DNA of 44,852 bases, from assembly GCA_019308925.1 (NCBI GenBank), contig JAFDHG010000009.1, forward strand, positions 1-44,852, written 5' to 3'. The number at the start of each line of letters is the position of its first letter. Position 1 is the stretch's first letter. The position numbers and the translations under genes were made by a program. A model generated the notes under the pieces. The model had not been told where the DNA came from. It searched no databases and was given only the letters and a program-made list of their open reading frames with translations. This document shows positions 1-8,322 of this stretch, in pieces. Source of the DNA: Deltaproteobacteria bacterium (GTDB taxonomy: Bacteria; Desulfobacterota; B13-G15; RBG-16-54-18).

Positions 1-59
1 AACAAGGGATCTTCCACCTGGAATGGTAAACTTTTGAGACCGAGATAAGGGGGTAACCA

Positions 60-1826
60 TTACAACTTATGATGTTGACTAATAGCCAATTCCAAATCAC
101 ATTGCAGACAGCGTTTTGCTTCCCTGATTGCTTGCTCTTCACCAAGGCAGAGGTCAACTTCGGCAAAGTTCGTGTGTCGTTCTTCAACAGGGAGTTTCGG
201 TACGTCCTCTCGCTTCAGGTCCGCAAATCCTCTGTCCCTTCTTCCTGTTGCAGGTTCTTCAGGCGGCATTTCCACGAAGGTCTCGTCTATATTACCGTCT
301 CCGCCTAAAAATTTATCAATAGAGCTGGCAGCCCTTCGGCCAGCGGCAATTGCATCTATAATGGTACCAGGGGCCTTAGTTACATCACCACCGGCAAAGA
401 CACCGCGCATGTCTGTTTCCTGTGTATCTTGGTCAACCACAATCAGACCCTTATCAACCTTCAACAACCCTTGAATATCAACAAAAGAAAGATCCGCGGT
501 TTGACCTATGGCCAGTATAACCTGATCAACCTCCACTATCTCTTTGGTGGCACTGTCAAAGCTGGGGCAAAAATTACCCTCGCTGTCAAAGACCGAGGTG
601 CATCGGACCAGCTCTATTCCTGAAACCTTCCCATTTGTTCCCATTATTCTTGAAGGACCCCAGGAAGGCATCAATTTGACCCCTTCTTCGACGGCCTGTT
701 CGATTTCCCACGGGTTGGCTGGCATCTCTTCCCTGCTTTCCAGGCAAGCCATTGTTACTTCTTTGGCCCCAAGACGTAATGTGGTGAGTGATACATCAAT
801 GGCCACATTACCCCCTCCAACCACCAGTACCCTGTCTTTAACCGGAACCTCTTTCCCTTCTCTTACGTCACACAGAAAATCGACACCCCAGAAAACGTCA
901 TTCAGATCTGCCCCTTCCAGGTCTATCTTTCGACTTCCCTGAGCCCCGACTGCTAGAAACACGGCTTCATACCCATCTGATTTTAACTGGTTTAAATCAA
1001 AATCTCTGCCCAATTTCGTTTCTGGTTGCAATTGAATTCCGAGATCAAATATCTGCTTGATTTCCTTCTCGACAATTTCCTGGGGTAAACGGTAGGCCGG
1101 GATGCCATAACGCATCATTCCACCTGGTTCTGATCGTTCTTCAAAAACAGTGACCTGATGGCCCTTCTTTCTCAGATAAAACGCCGCTGTCAAACCGGCA
1201 GGACCGGCCCCAACGATGGCCACCTTATGGCCAGTATCCTTTTCTATCCTTGATACCTGCTCTGGTACACCGTCTTGGTTATCCGCCACATAACGCTTGA
1301 GCGCGCATATTGCAATGGGCTGGTTGAAGACATCCACGCGCCTACATGCATCTTCACACGGATGGGTGCAGGCACGACCCAAGATACCTGGAAACGGGAC
1401 CTTTTCCCGAATCAAGGCATAGGCCTCATTAATCCTTCCCTCCGCAATGAGCCTCAAGTAGCCGGGTATATTTAAATTCACTGGACAGGCAAGCACACAA
1501 GGGATTCCCTCTGGGACCCATTCCGGAGAAGACAACTGGCGCAGGATCCGTATAATGTCCAGGATTTCAATACCGTTGGGGCACGCCTCTTCACACCTGC
1601 CACACGTGGTGCAAAACCACGGCAGAGGGGAGTCAGCAACTTCATTTATTAAATCAAGCTCTATGTGTCTTATAATACGACGGATATTGAAGCCATCTAC
1701 ACCGGTCAACGGGCACGCAGAGCTACAACGCCCGCACTGTTCGCAGGCCCTAAACATCGATACATCATAAATTTTGTCTCCTAGAGCGATCTTGCTTGTC
1801 TCCGTCTCTGTTGTTGCTAATTCCAT
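60..1826 (-). CDS. HdrC-GltD fusion: iron-sulfur NAD(P)H oxidoreductase
   Basis: This 588-residue protein joins two modules. The N-terminus has two [4Fe-4S] motifs of the HdrC/succinate-dehydrogenase-B type (Cys 28, 31, 34, 38 and Cys 72, 75, 78, 82). The rest resembles the small subunit of glutamate synthase and related NAD(P)H-dependent flavoproteins: a Cys-rich linker around 110-161, an FAD GxGxxG at 206-211, a pyridine-nucleotide GGGNVA motif at 337-342, and a C-terminal CLQC. No glutamate synthase large subunit is nearby, so it probably exchanges electrons between NAD(P)H and iron-sulfur partners. It is the last gene of the leftward operon, 6 bp downstream of the HdrA-MvhD gene, and the two products are likely partners (inference). 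The start is an ATG. Family assignment is firm; which nucleotide and which partner are not known. Confidence 0.88.
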   Translation of the reverse strand: MELATTETETSKIALGDKIYDVSMFRACEQCGRCSSACPLTGVDGFNIRRIIRHIELDLINEVADSPLPWFCTTCGRCEEACPNGIEILDIIRILRQLSSPEWVPEGIPCVLACPVNLNIPGYLRLIAEGRINEAYALIREKVPFPGILGRACTHPCEDACRRVDVFNQPIAICALKRYVADNQDGVPEQVSRIEKDTGHKVAIVGAGPAGLTAAFYLRKKGHQVTVFEERSEPGGMMRYGIPAYRLPQEIVEKEIKQIFDLGIQLQPETKLGRDFDLNQLKSDGYEAVFLAVGAQGSRKIDLEGADLNDVFWGVDFLCDVREGKEVPVKDRVLVVGGGNVAIDVSLTTLRLGAKEVTMACLESREEMPANPWEIEQAVEEGVKLMPSWGPSRIMGTNGKVSGIELVRCTSVFDSEGNFCPSFDSATKEIVEVDQVILAIGQTADLSFVDIQGLLKVDKGLIVVDQDTQETDMRGVFAGGDVTKAPGTIIDAIAAGRRAASSIDKFLGGDGNIDETFVEMPPEEPATGRRDRGFADLKREDVPKLPVEERHTNFAEVDLCLGEEQAIREAKRCLQCDLELAISQHHKL

Positions 1827-1832
1827 GGCCCT

Positions 1833-3908
1833 TCACACAAGGTTAAGTTGTTTGTGCATCTCTCTCATCGTATTTGCGAACTTCGGCCCATCTGCTGCTG
1901 AACACCATATGACCCAAAGTCTATCCGGATCATATCCTTCCTTAAGCAACTTCTTCTTGAGCCGTTCCATCCGTGTTTCGGCTTTATAATTACCGACAAT
2001 GTAATGGCATGTTGGAAATTCGCATCCTCCTACTAAGACCCCGGCGGCCCCGAGTTCAAAGGCACGAAGCACAAATTTAGAAGCAACTCGTGCTGAACAC
2101 ATGACCCTTATCAATCGTGCATTAGGCGGATATTGAAGCCTGCTGACGCCGGCCATATCCACTGCGCCCAAAAAGCACCAGTGACAAACGAAACCAATGA
2201 TTTTTTCCTCAGGCTTTTCCTCCAGGGCAGCTTCTATCTGGGCATAGATCTGCTCGTCCGAGAAATGGATAATAGTTATGGCATTTGTGGGACAGTCTGC
2301 CGCACACAGACCACATCCCTTACACAACGCCTTGATCACATTGGGTTTATCATCCATCCACTGTATAGCGTTATAAGGGCAATTTTCAATGCAGAGGCCG
2401 CACTTCTTCCTGCTTTGACTACCAGTGCACTTATTTAGGTCTATCTCTGCAACAATTCCTTCCGCCTCAATGTACCCTCTCTTCATAGGAATAGAGGCCC
2501 TCATTGCTGCTCCCATTGCTTCTTCACAGGCCTCTTTCACATTTTTTGGAGATCGGGCACCCCCACAGAGAAAGACACCATCAGCAGGAAAATCTAGCGG
2601 ACCCAGCTTGATATGCGCCTCTTGGAAGAATCCCTCTGCATTTGCAGATACCTTCAAATGACCTTTAATCTGCTCTATACTGCTGTCTCCTTCAAAACCA
2701 GTAGTTAACACAAGCAAATCAGCTGGGATGGTAAATTCTCTGCCGAGGAGGACGTCGTAGACCTTCACTGCTAACTGGCCATTATTCTTTGATACCTCTG
2801 GATAATGGTCATCAGGAAACCGTATGAACTTGACGCCCGCGCGTTTCGCTTTTTCGACGAGCCCCCGTTCCTCTTTTACCATGCATAGGTCCCTATACAA
2901 GATGTGAACATTAGCACTGCCCTTCAGCTCCTTTAACCCAAGGGCATTCTTAACCGAGACCTCACACCCGATATTACAACAGCCACGGGACTCATTCATG
3001 GAATTGACGCAGTTGATTACTACTACGTCATTTACGTTATCGATCTTTTTCTCTTTCAGCATCCCCTCCAGTTGCAGCTGCGTTACCGCGCGCGGGTCAT
3101 CACCGTAGCCATATTGACCCACGGGCTCTATCTCTTGCATTCCGGTCGCTACAATGATTGTAGAGGCGTCGAATATCTCGCTCGATCCATTGGATTTCAC
3201 CGTAACTTTGTAGTTTCCGATATAGCCCTCAACGTTTTCTATCTCAGCATTCGTATAGACTTTGATATTAGGGTGATTGTAGACGGGCTCCGCTCGAGCC
3301 TTAACCAAATCATCCGCATCAATCTCCGTGCCATCATTCCAAATGCGCCATACTTTGTTGGGAAGACCCCCAAGTTGCGGTTCCCTCTCCACGATTTTCA
3401 CGTTAAAGCCTTGATCAGCCAGACTCAGCGCAGCAGTCATGCCAGCCATTCCACCGCCGATTACCAAGGAATCTGTTTTGACAGGGAGTCTAATTTCTTC
3501 TCCTTCTTCAAGGAGTCTGACCTTGGCCACACCCATCTTTACGAGATCTTTTGCCTTTTCCGTAGCCCTTAGGGGGTCTGCCCTATGAACCCAGGAAACC
3601 TGTTCCCTGATACTTACGAATTCAAGTAGATAGGGGTTTACTCCTGCCTCCTTTACCGTCCTTCTGAAAAGGGGTTCATGGGTCCTTGGCGTACAGGACG
3701 CAATAACCACCCTATTGAGATTATGTTCCTTTATGCATTCCTGCATATGAGCTAAGTAGTCCACAGAACATGACCACTTCCCCTCTTCAGCAAAGACAAC
3801 ATCTTTGAGTCCCGCGGCATACTCCACCACCGCGGGCACATTCACAACACCAGCAATGTTTGAACCACAATCACAGACAAATACACCAACCCTGATATCC
3901 TCACTCAT
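1833..3908 (-). CDS. HdrA-MvhD fusion flavoprotein
   Basis: The 691-residue product begins with the HdrA N-terminal domain (GVFVCDCGSNIAG near residue 8). An FAD-binding GGGMAGM motif follows near 150, then two ferredoxin-type [4Fe-4S] motifs near 490-545 (KKCGLCIENCPYNAI and CKGCGLCAADCPTNAI). The final ~130 residues match MvhD, the delta subunit of F420-non-reducing hydrogenase, with Cys pairs in CHWC, MCSAR and GGCEFPTCHY. In methanogens MvhD passes electrons to HdrA, the flavin-bifurcating subunit. Here the two are one polypeptide, as in many anaerobic bacteria. Its start overlaps the stop of the upstream HdrA gene by 8 bp, implying coupled translation. No HdrB, which would carry the heterodisulfide active site, is encoded nearby, so heterodisulfide reduction is unlikely to be its job. 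Confidence 0.9.
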   Translation of the reverse strand: MSEDIRVGVFVCDCGSNIAGVVNVPAVVEYAAGLKDVVFAEEGKWSCSVDYLAHMQECIKEHNLNRVVIASCTPRTHEPLFRRTVKEAGVNPYLLEFVSIREQVSWVHRADPLRATEKAKDLVKMGVAKVRLLEEGEEIRLPVKTDSLVIGGGMAGMTAALSLADQGFNVKIVEREPQLGGLPNKVWRIWNDGTEIDADDLVKARAEPVYNHPNIKVYTNAEIENVEGYIGNYKVTVKSNGSSEIFDASTIIVATGMQEIEPVGQYGYGDDPRAVTQLQLEGMLKEKKIDNVNDVVVINCVNSMNESRGCCNIGCEVSVKNALGLKELKGSANVHILYRDLCMVKEERGLVEKAKRAGVKFIRFPDDHYPEVSKNNGQLAVKVYDVLLGREFTIPADLLVLTTGFEGDSSIEQIKGHLKVSANAEGFFQEAHIKLGPLDFPADGVFLCGGARSPKNVKEACEEAMGAAMRASIPMKRGYIEAEGIVAEIDLNKCTGSQSRKKCGLCIENCPYNAIQWMDDKPNVIKALCKGCGLCAADCPTNAITIIHFSDEQIYAQIEAALEEKPEEKIIGFVCHWCFLGAVDMAGVSRLQYPPNARLIRVMCSARVASKFVLRAFELGAAGVLVGGCEFPTCHYIVGNYKAETRMERLKKKLLKEGYDPDRLWVIWCSAADGPKFANTMREMHKQLNLV

Positions 3909-5268
3909 TTGACTCCCTCTGATTATTTCTCGATGCTGCTTTCAGGCTCGCTGCTGACGCCTGGACGACCGATTCGGAGATATCGATTGGACCTGTGGCA
4001 CCGCCACACAGATAGATCCCTTCGGCATTGGTCTCCAAAGGCGCCAGTAAGGAGTCTTTTTCTTTAAAGAAACCGTATTCGTCTAGCTCAATCCCCAGCA
4101 CTTTTGTCAGCCTTTTATTCCGGTCGCTCGGCACAAGGCCCATCGACAGAACCAGTAGCTCTACCTCCTCTTCCCCAATCTTACCTGTATCCAGATTCTC
4201 GTATCTCACCGTCAAATTCTTGGTCTCGGGATCTTCAAACACATCAAAAGGCCTCGCCTTTACATAGCGTACTCCGTTCTCGATGGCTTTCTGATAGAAG
4301 GCCCAGAACCCTTTACCATAGGCCTTTAGATCGTTATAGAAGATCACCGTCTCCACAGAGCGATCGTGTTCCTTCGTAATGATCGTCTGCTTGGCAGCAA
4401 TCATACAACATACCTTTGAACAGTATGGCAGTCCCTCTTTAAGCCCGCGACCAACACATTGGATCCAGGCGATCTTCTTCGCATGTTTCTTATCTGATGG
4501 CCTGATAATCTCTCCCGCTGTGGGACCACCTGCATTCATTAATCGTTCAAACTGAATATTGGTGATTACATTCTCGTAAATATCGTAGCCATACACCCCT
4601 GTATCTGGCTCCGCGGGCCTTATGCCCGTAGCTACAATAATGCTTTTTACATCAACGTCCATGCGCTTATCAGCCTGCCAGAGCACCACTGCATCTTTTC
4701 CTTCTTTCTTACACGCCAGGACACAAAGGGCAATAGGGCATTCGCGACACTGGCTGCAGTCTACAACACACCCCCCTACACAAGCACCTTGCTCCCGCAT
4801 CTTTCCATAACGGCACTGTGGGTCAATGACACTGACATTTGGTACAGCTTGTGGAAAGGCCATGTAGATCAACTTCCTCATTCCACCGATTTTTCCATCC
4901 AGTTCATCAAGAACACTGACTGGACAGGCCTCTACGCATGCTCCGCAGCCAGTGCATTTTTCTTCGTCAATAAATTTGGCCTTCTTCAGCAATCGAACCT
5001 TGAAGGTACCATTGCTCTTATTAATCCTTCGAACTTCAGTATTGGTGAGGATCTCTATATTGGGATGATTGTCAACCTCATACATCAGGGGAGATTCAAT
5101 GCATATGGAGCAGTCATTTGTAGGGAAGGTCTTGTCCAGCCTTGCCATCATCCCACCGATGCTGGGTGTATCATCAAGCAGATAGACCTTACAACCATAA
5201 TCGGCAGCATTTAAGGCAGCGTTGATACCAGCAATGCCTCCACCGATTATTAGAATTGAGTCAGACAT
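3901..5268 (-). CDS. HdrA-like FAD/iron-sulfur protein
   Basis: This 455-residue HdrA homologue carries an FAD motif at the N-terminus (IIGGGIAGINAALNAADYG), the HdrA signature FPTNDCSICIESPLMYEV, a ferredoxin motif KCTGCGACVEACP, and a further Cys-rich stretch (CVGGC, CSQCRECPIALC). It is shorter than the fusion encoded next and has no MvhD domain. HdrA proteins bind FAD and several [4Fe-4S] clusters and can bifurcate electrons. Two different HdrA genes in tandem resemble the electron-input modules of class II benzoyl-CoA reductases (BamE/BamF type), but no Bam catalytic subunit is in the window. The ATG start follows a GAGGTAATAC ribosome binding site. Family is clear; the specific role is inferred. 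Confidence 0.88.
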   Translation of the reverse strand: MSDSILIIGGGIAGINAALNAADYGCKVYLLDDTPSIGGMMARLDKTFPTNDCSICIESPLMYEVDNHPNIEILTNTEVRRINKSNGTFKVRLLKKAKFIDEEKCTGCGACVEACPVSVLDELDGKIGGMRKLIYMAFPQAVPNVSVIDPQCRYGKMREQGACVGGCVVDCSQCRECPIALCVLACKKEGKDAVVLWQADKRMDVDVKSIIVATGIRPAEPDTGVYGYDIYENVITNIQFERLMNAGGPTAGEIIRPSDKKHAKKIAWIQCVGRGLKEGLPYCSKVCCMIAAKQTIITKEHDRSVETVIFYNDLKAYGKGFWAFYQKAIENGVRYVKARPFDVFEDPETKNLTVRYENLDTGKIGEEEVELLVLSMGLVPSDRNKRLTKVLGIELDEYGFFKEKDSLLAPLETNAEGIYLCGGATGPIDISESVVQASAASLKAASRNNQRESNE

Positions 5269-5305
5269 ATGTATTACCTCTACACTTTCAGATTTCGTTG
5301 AGAGA

Positions 5306-5518
5306 TTATATTTCGGTTATAATGATAGCTTCTTTTTCACAAATTGCTCTGCATGTGTCACACCCTAAGCAATTTTGGGGACTTACAGGGATTGGTTTGC
5401 CATCTCGGGCCTCAAAAACATCTACTGGACAACATTCTATGCATTGACCACATCCATTGCATCTTTTAGCGTCAACCTTTATTAGAAAGACCTCATATTC
5501 CTTCTCTTGTCTAGTCAT
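5306..5518 (-). CDS. 2[4Fe-4S] ferredoxin
   Basis: This 70-residue ferredoxin has two complete cluster motifs: CxxCxxCxxxCP at Cys 20, 23, 26, 30 and CxxCxxCxxxC at Cys 50, 53, 56, 60. It sits directly upstream of the two HdrA genes in the same operon and is a natural low-potential carrier or small subunit for them. The second motif ends in CEKEA rather than the usual CP. The ATG start has an AAGGG a short distance upstream. Family is certain; its partner is inferred from position. Confidence 0.9.
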   Translation of the reverse strand: MTRQEKEYEVFLIKVDAKRCNGCGQCIECCPVDVFEARDGKPIPVSPQNCLGCDTCRAICEKEAIIITEI

Positions 5519-5612
5519 AAGACCCTTTTTCCTTGCCTGAATTTTAGGTAATTATCCCCGGGCTTTTCCTCTGTTATGCAACCAAAGGAAGGAGCTTAAG
5601 GTGCTGGAGTTC

Positions 5613-6812
5613 CTATTCTGGCAGTCCAAAGATAGTCACTGCACTGACATGGATACCGACATTACCCCCTACATTATGGATGAGGCCAAGCCTGGGATTC
5701 TTCACCTGCCTTTCAGGATTGTCAACCTTTCCCTGTAGTTGTTTGTAGATTTCGTAGGTCATTCGAAGTCCACTTGCCGAGAGGGGATGACCAAAACACT
5801 TCAAGCCACCATCCGTGTTAATTGGTTGTTCACCTTTAAGAAGGAATCTACCAGCCATAACATCTTCTGGGGCCTTACCCCGAGGACTGAATTCCAAATC
5901 CTCAATGGTTATAAGCTCAGTAGAGCTGAAACAATCATGGAGCTCTGCAATACTTATCTCTTCACGAGGGTTCGTTATCTCCGCCTCTTGATAGGCAGCC
6001 TTAGCAGCAGCTACATTTTCTGGAATATGGACAAAATCAAATTCAGGGTGCATTGTCGATTGAGCAGCACCGGTTGCCAATGCCTGGGCCTTCACCAGAA
6101 TGTAATCCTTTCTCAGGGTCTTGGCTATTTCGGGCGTCGTTACAATGGCAGCGGCTCCGCCATCACTCATACCGCAGGCATCGTATAAGGTAAATGGCCA
6201 GGAAATGATGCGTGCCGTAAGCACGTCCTCAATGGTTATCTTCCTGTGCAGGTGAGCCTTGGGGGTTAACAATCCATTATCGTGGTTTTTTACATCGATT
6301 ATAGCCAATACTCGCTTGAAGCCTTCAAAATCCCACTTATAATAGTCGCGATAGTGGTAAAAATACCTGGTTGCATATTGGCCAAACTGACTTGCCGGAG
6401 GTATGTCCCACTCTGTCATCCCCCTGTCCAATGGCTCCTGGATGAAGAGACCAAAGCCACCATGATGATCCTTGGTCTTCTCCACACCGCAGGCCAAGAC
6501 GAGATCATAAACACCTGAGGCTACCCCGAGGCATGCATTTCTCAGGACATCCTGTCCTCCACAGCAGAAGTTTTCGACCCTGGTTATCGGTAAGTAGTTT
6601 GTCTTCAAGGCTCGGGCCAAGTGTGCACCAGTAAACCCTGACTCACGGCTCGCATACCAGGCCGCCTGGATATCCTTGGGGTCTATGCCAGCGTCCTCAA
6701 ATGCCTCATAGCAGGAGTCTACGGTGAGATCCTCAATACTCTTATCCCATAGCTCCCCAAATTTGGTGCAACCCATCCCGACTATGGCCACTTTGTCCTT
6801 AATACCTTCCAT
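5613..6812 (-). CDS. Thiolase (SCP2/archaeal acetoacetyl-CoA thiolase type)
   Basis: The ~399-residue protein belongs to the thiolase superfamily and would cleave or form a C-C bond in 3-oxoacyl-CoA. The likely nucleophile is Cys83 in ENFCCGGQ. The C-terminal GGLKCFGHPLSASG motif gives the active-site His, and HNVGGN replaces the CxG motif of classical thiolases, as in archaeal and SCP2/Ltp2-like members. I chose the ATG at 6812 because AAGGAG lies 8 bp upstream; a GTG at 6821 is also possible. It follows the HMG-CoA-synthase-like/DUF35 gene by about 30 bp. Archaeal thiolases of this type are known to form a complex with HMG-CoA synthase and DUF35 proteins. Alternatively it is a retro-aldolase like Ltp2, which also needs a DUF35 partner. 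Confidence 0.85.
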   Translation of the reverse strand: MEGIKDKVAIVGMGCTKFGELWDKSIEDLTVDSCYEAFEDAGIDPKDIQAAWYASRESGFTGAHLARALKTNYLPITRVENFCCGGQDVLRNACLGVASGVYDLVLACGVEKTKDHHGGFGLFIQEPLDRGMTEWDIPPASQFGQYATRYFYHYRDYYKWDFEGFKRVLAIIDVKNHDNGLLTPKAHLHRKITIEDVLTARIISWPFTLYDACGMSDGGAAAIVTTPEIAKTLRKDYILVKAQALATGAAQSTMHPEFDFVHIPENVAAAKAAYQEAEITNPREEISIAELHDCFSSTELITIEDLEFSPRGKAPEDVMAGRFLLKGEQPINTDGGLKCFGHPLSASGLRMTYEIYKQLQGKVDNPERQVKNPRLGLIHNVGGNVGIHVSAVTIFGLPE

Positions 6813-6840
6813 AATTGTCACTCCTTGCTTTTTTGTTCCC

Positions 6841-8259
6841 TTAGGCCCTCAAGGGCTTGGCTTCCCAGAAGTAAAGATAGACACCTTCTCTGAGTGCTAT
6901 CTCTTCCCACAACGTATACCTCCGGAAGGTCATTTCTACCGGCAGACCAACTTCAACTCTGTCCACATCCACTTCAGTCATGTAGCACTGGATTCTACCG
7001 CCCCCCTCAAAATCCACCTCTACGGTCACTGTAGGGACCTCAGCCCGGGGAGTTATATAATCCAGGGTGTAGGTAAATATTTTTCCTTTCTTACCCACGA
7101 AGCTATATGGTTCCATCTGATCCTTGGCATAACAGTGGGTACATACCCTCTGGGGTGGATATTGGATATATCCACAGGCATTACATCGGGAACCATGGAG
7201 ACTAATGTTCCGATCATACTCCCTTTTCGCTGCCACAGCCGAATAGGCTGCAACAGGTCCTGGCGTCTTCTCTATAGGCAATATCCCACGCCACCTCAGA
7301 TATTTTAAATAGTCAGTCATCACCCTTTTGGAGGCCAGGTTCCCGTTTAACCCTAAGCCCTGCCCTCTAATCTTGTCGATATTCTCAGTTACTCTGCAGG
7401 CAAAGGCATCAGCCCCGTTCCCATAACTGGCGAGCAGAATCAGGTCATCAACTTTCGCTTCCTCAAGGGTTGCCACCAATAACATTAACGCTGAGGCAGC
7501 ACCAGTGTTGCCCATAATGTCAATCAACGGGTTCTGTAACTGTGCTTTGATATCAAACCCCAGACCACGTGCTAATTGAGTACTTCTTCTGCCATCAGGA
7601 CTATAAAAAACAACCTTAGCAAAATCAGAAGGTTTGTAATGAAACTTTTCCATTAGCCCAGCAACTGCCTGATGCATAGAGGGTAGGTAACCCTGTTCTA
7701 TGGCAAATCTGTCTTCCCAGGTGTGCACGAAGCGATCAGCGTCACTCCGCCATACGTCAATTATTTCATTGTAGACCGAGTAGGTGCCCTCCATGGTGAC
7801 AGCAACATCTGTATCGCCAATGAGTAGGGCAGCCGCGCCATCACCAAAGTTTCTCTCTAAGGCTGAGCCCGGGGGTCCTAGCCGACAGTCAGCAGCACTT
7901 ACAAGGACATTCTTGGCTGAACCCGCCTTAACTGCATCGATGCCTGCCTTAAAGGCCGCTGTTCCTGCCCTCAGTGAACTACCAAATTCAGCGGCATATA
8001 CATTCTCTTTGAGGTCAGAGGCCATAGCGATCGTTGTAGCACCTAAATGTTCCTTGTACAGCGAGGTAGTAGTGCCGAAATAGAGGGAATCAACCATCTC
8101 TCTATCTTTCCCCTTAAGACAATTGTTAATGGCCTCCACGGCCATGGTTATGCTGTCTTCATCGAAGTTACAGATAGCCTTCTCGCCTTTCCCACCTATG
8201 ACCTTCTTGTCCAACCGAAATAACGGGACATAAGTACCATACGCAGTAACGCCAACCAA
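6841..8259 (-). CDS. HMG-CoA-synthase-like protein fused to DUF35 Zn ribbon/OB fold
   Basis: Residues 1 to ~330 have the HMG-CoA synthase/KAS III thiolase-like fold (FDEDSITMAVEA at 32-43, GDGAAALLIGD at 139-149, GNTGAAS at 250-256). Residues ~350-472 are a DUF35 domain with a zinc ribbon (Cys 359, 362, 373, 376) followed by an OB fold. In archaea these are separate proteins that assemble with thiolase; here two are fused and the thiolase gene is next. By my alignment the three catalytic residues of HMG-CoA synthase are absent: Glu is replaced by Thr in FGTTTS (61-66), Cys by Ser in EFGSSLRAGT (91-100), and His by Tyr219 in VFYSPD. It may therefore be a scaffold or act on another chemistry. 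The start is a TTG. Confidence 0.83.
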   Translation of the reverse strand: MVGVTAYGTYVPLFRLDKKVIGGKGEKAICNFDEDSITMAVEAINNCLKGKDREMVDSLYFGTTTSLYKEHLGATTIAMASDLKENVYAAEFGSSLRAGTAAFKAGIDAVKAGSAKNVLVSAADCRLGPPGSALERNFGDGAAALLIGDTDVAVTMEGTYSVYNEIIDVWRSDADRFVHTWEDRFAIEQGYLPSMHQAVAGLMEKFHYKPSDFAKVVFYSPDGRRSTQLARGLGFDIKAQLQNPLIDIMGNTGAASALMLLVATLEEAKVDDLILLASYGNGADAFACRVTENIDKIRGQGLGLNGNLASKRVMTDYLKYLRWRGILPIEKTPGPVAAYSAVAAKREYDRNISLHGSRCNACGYIQYPPQRVCTHCYAKDQMEPYSFVGKKGKIFTYTLDYITPRAEVPTVTVEVDFEGGGRIQCYMTEVDVDRVEVGLPVEMTFRRYTLWEEIALREGVYLYFWEAKPLRA

Positions 8260-8322
8260 TTTCTCTTCCTCCCTTCTTACCCGTAACCCTTCCGGGCACT
8301 AAGATTTAGCCTTACTTCAGGT

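Noticed and set aside
60-5518. Selenocysteine codons in the HdrA/MvhD genes, as found in some relatives
   Set aside because: The reading frames are complete with Cys at the cluster positions and no in-frame TGA is needed.
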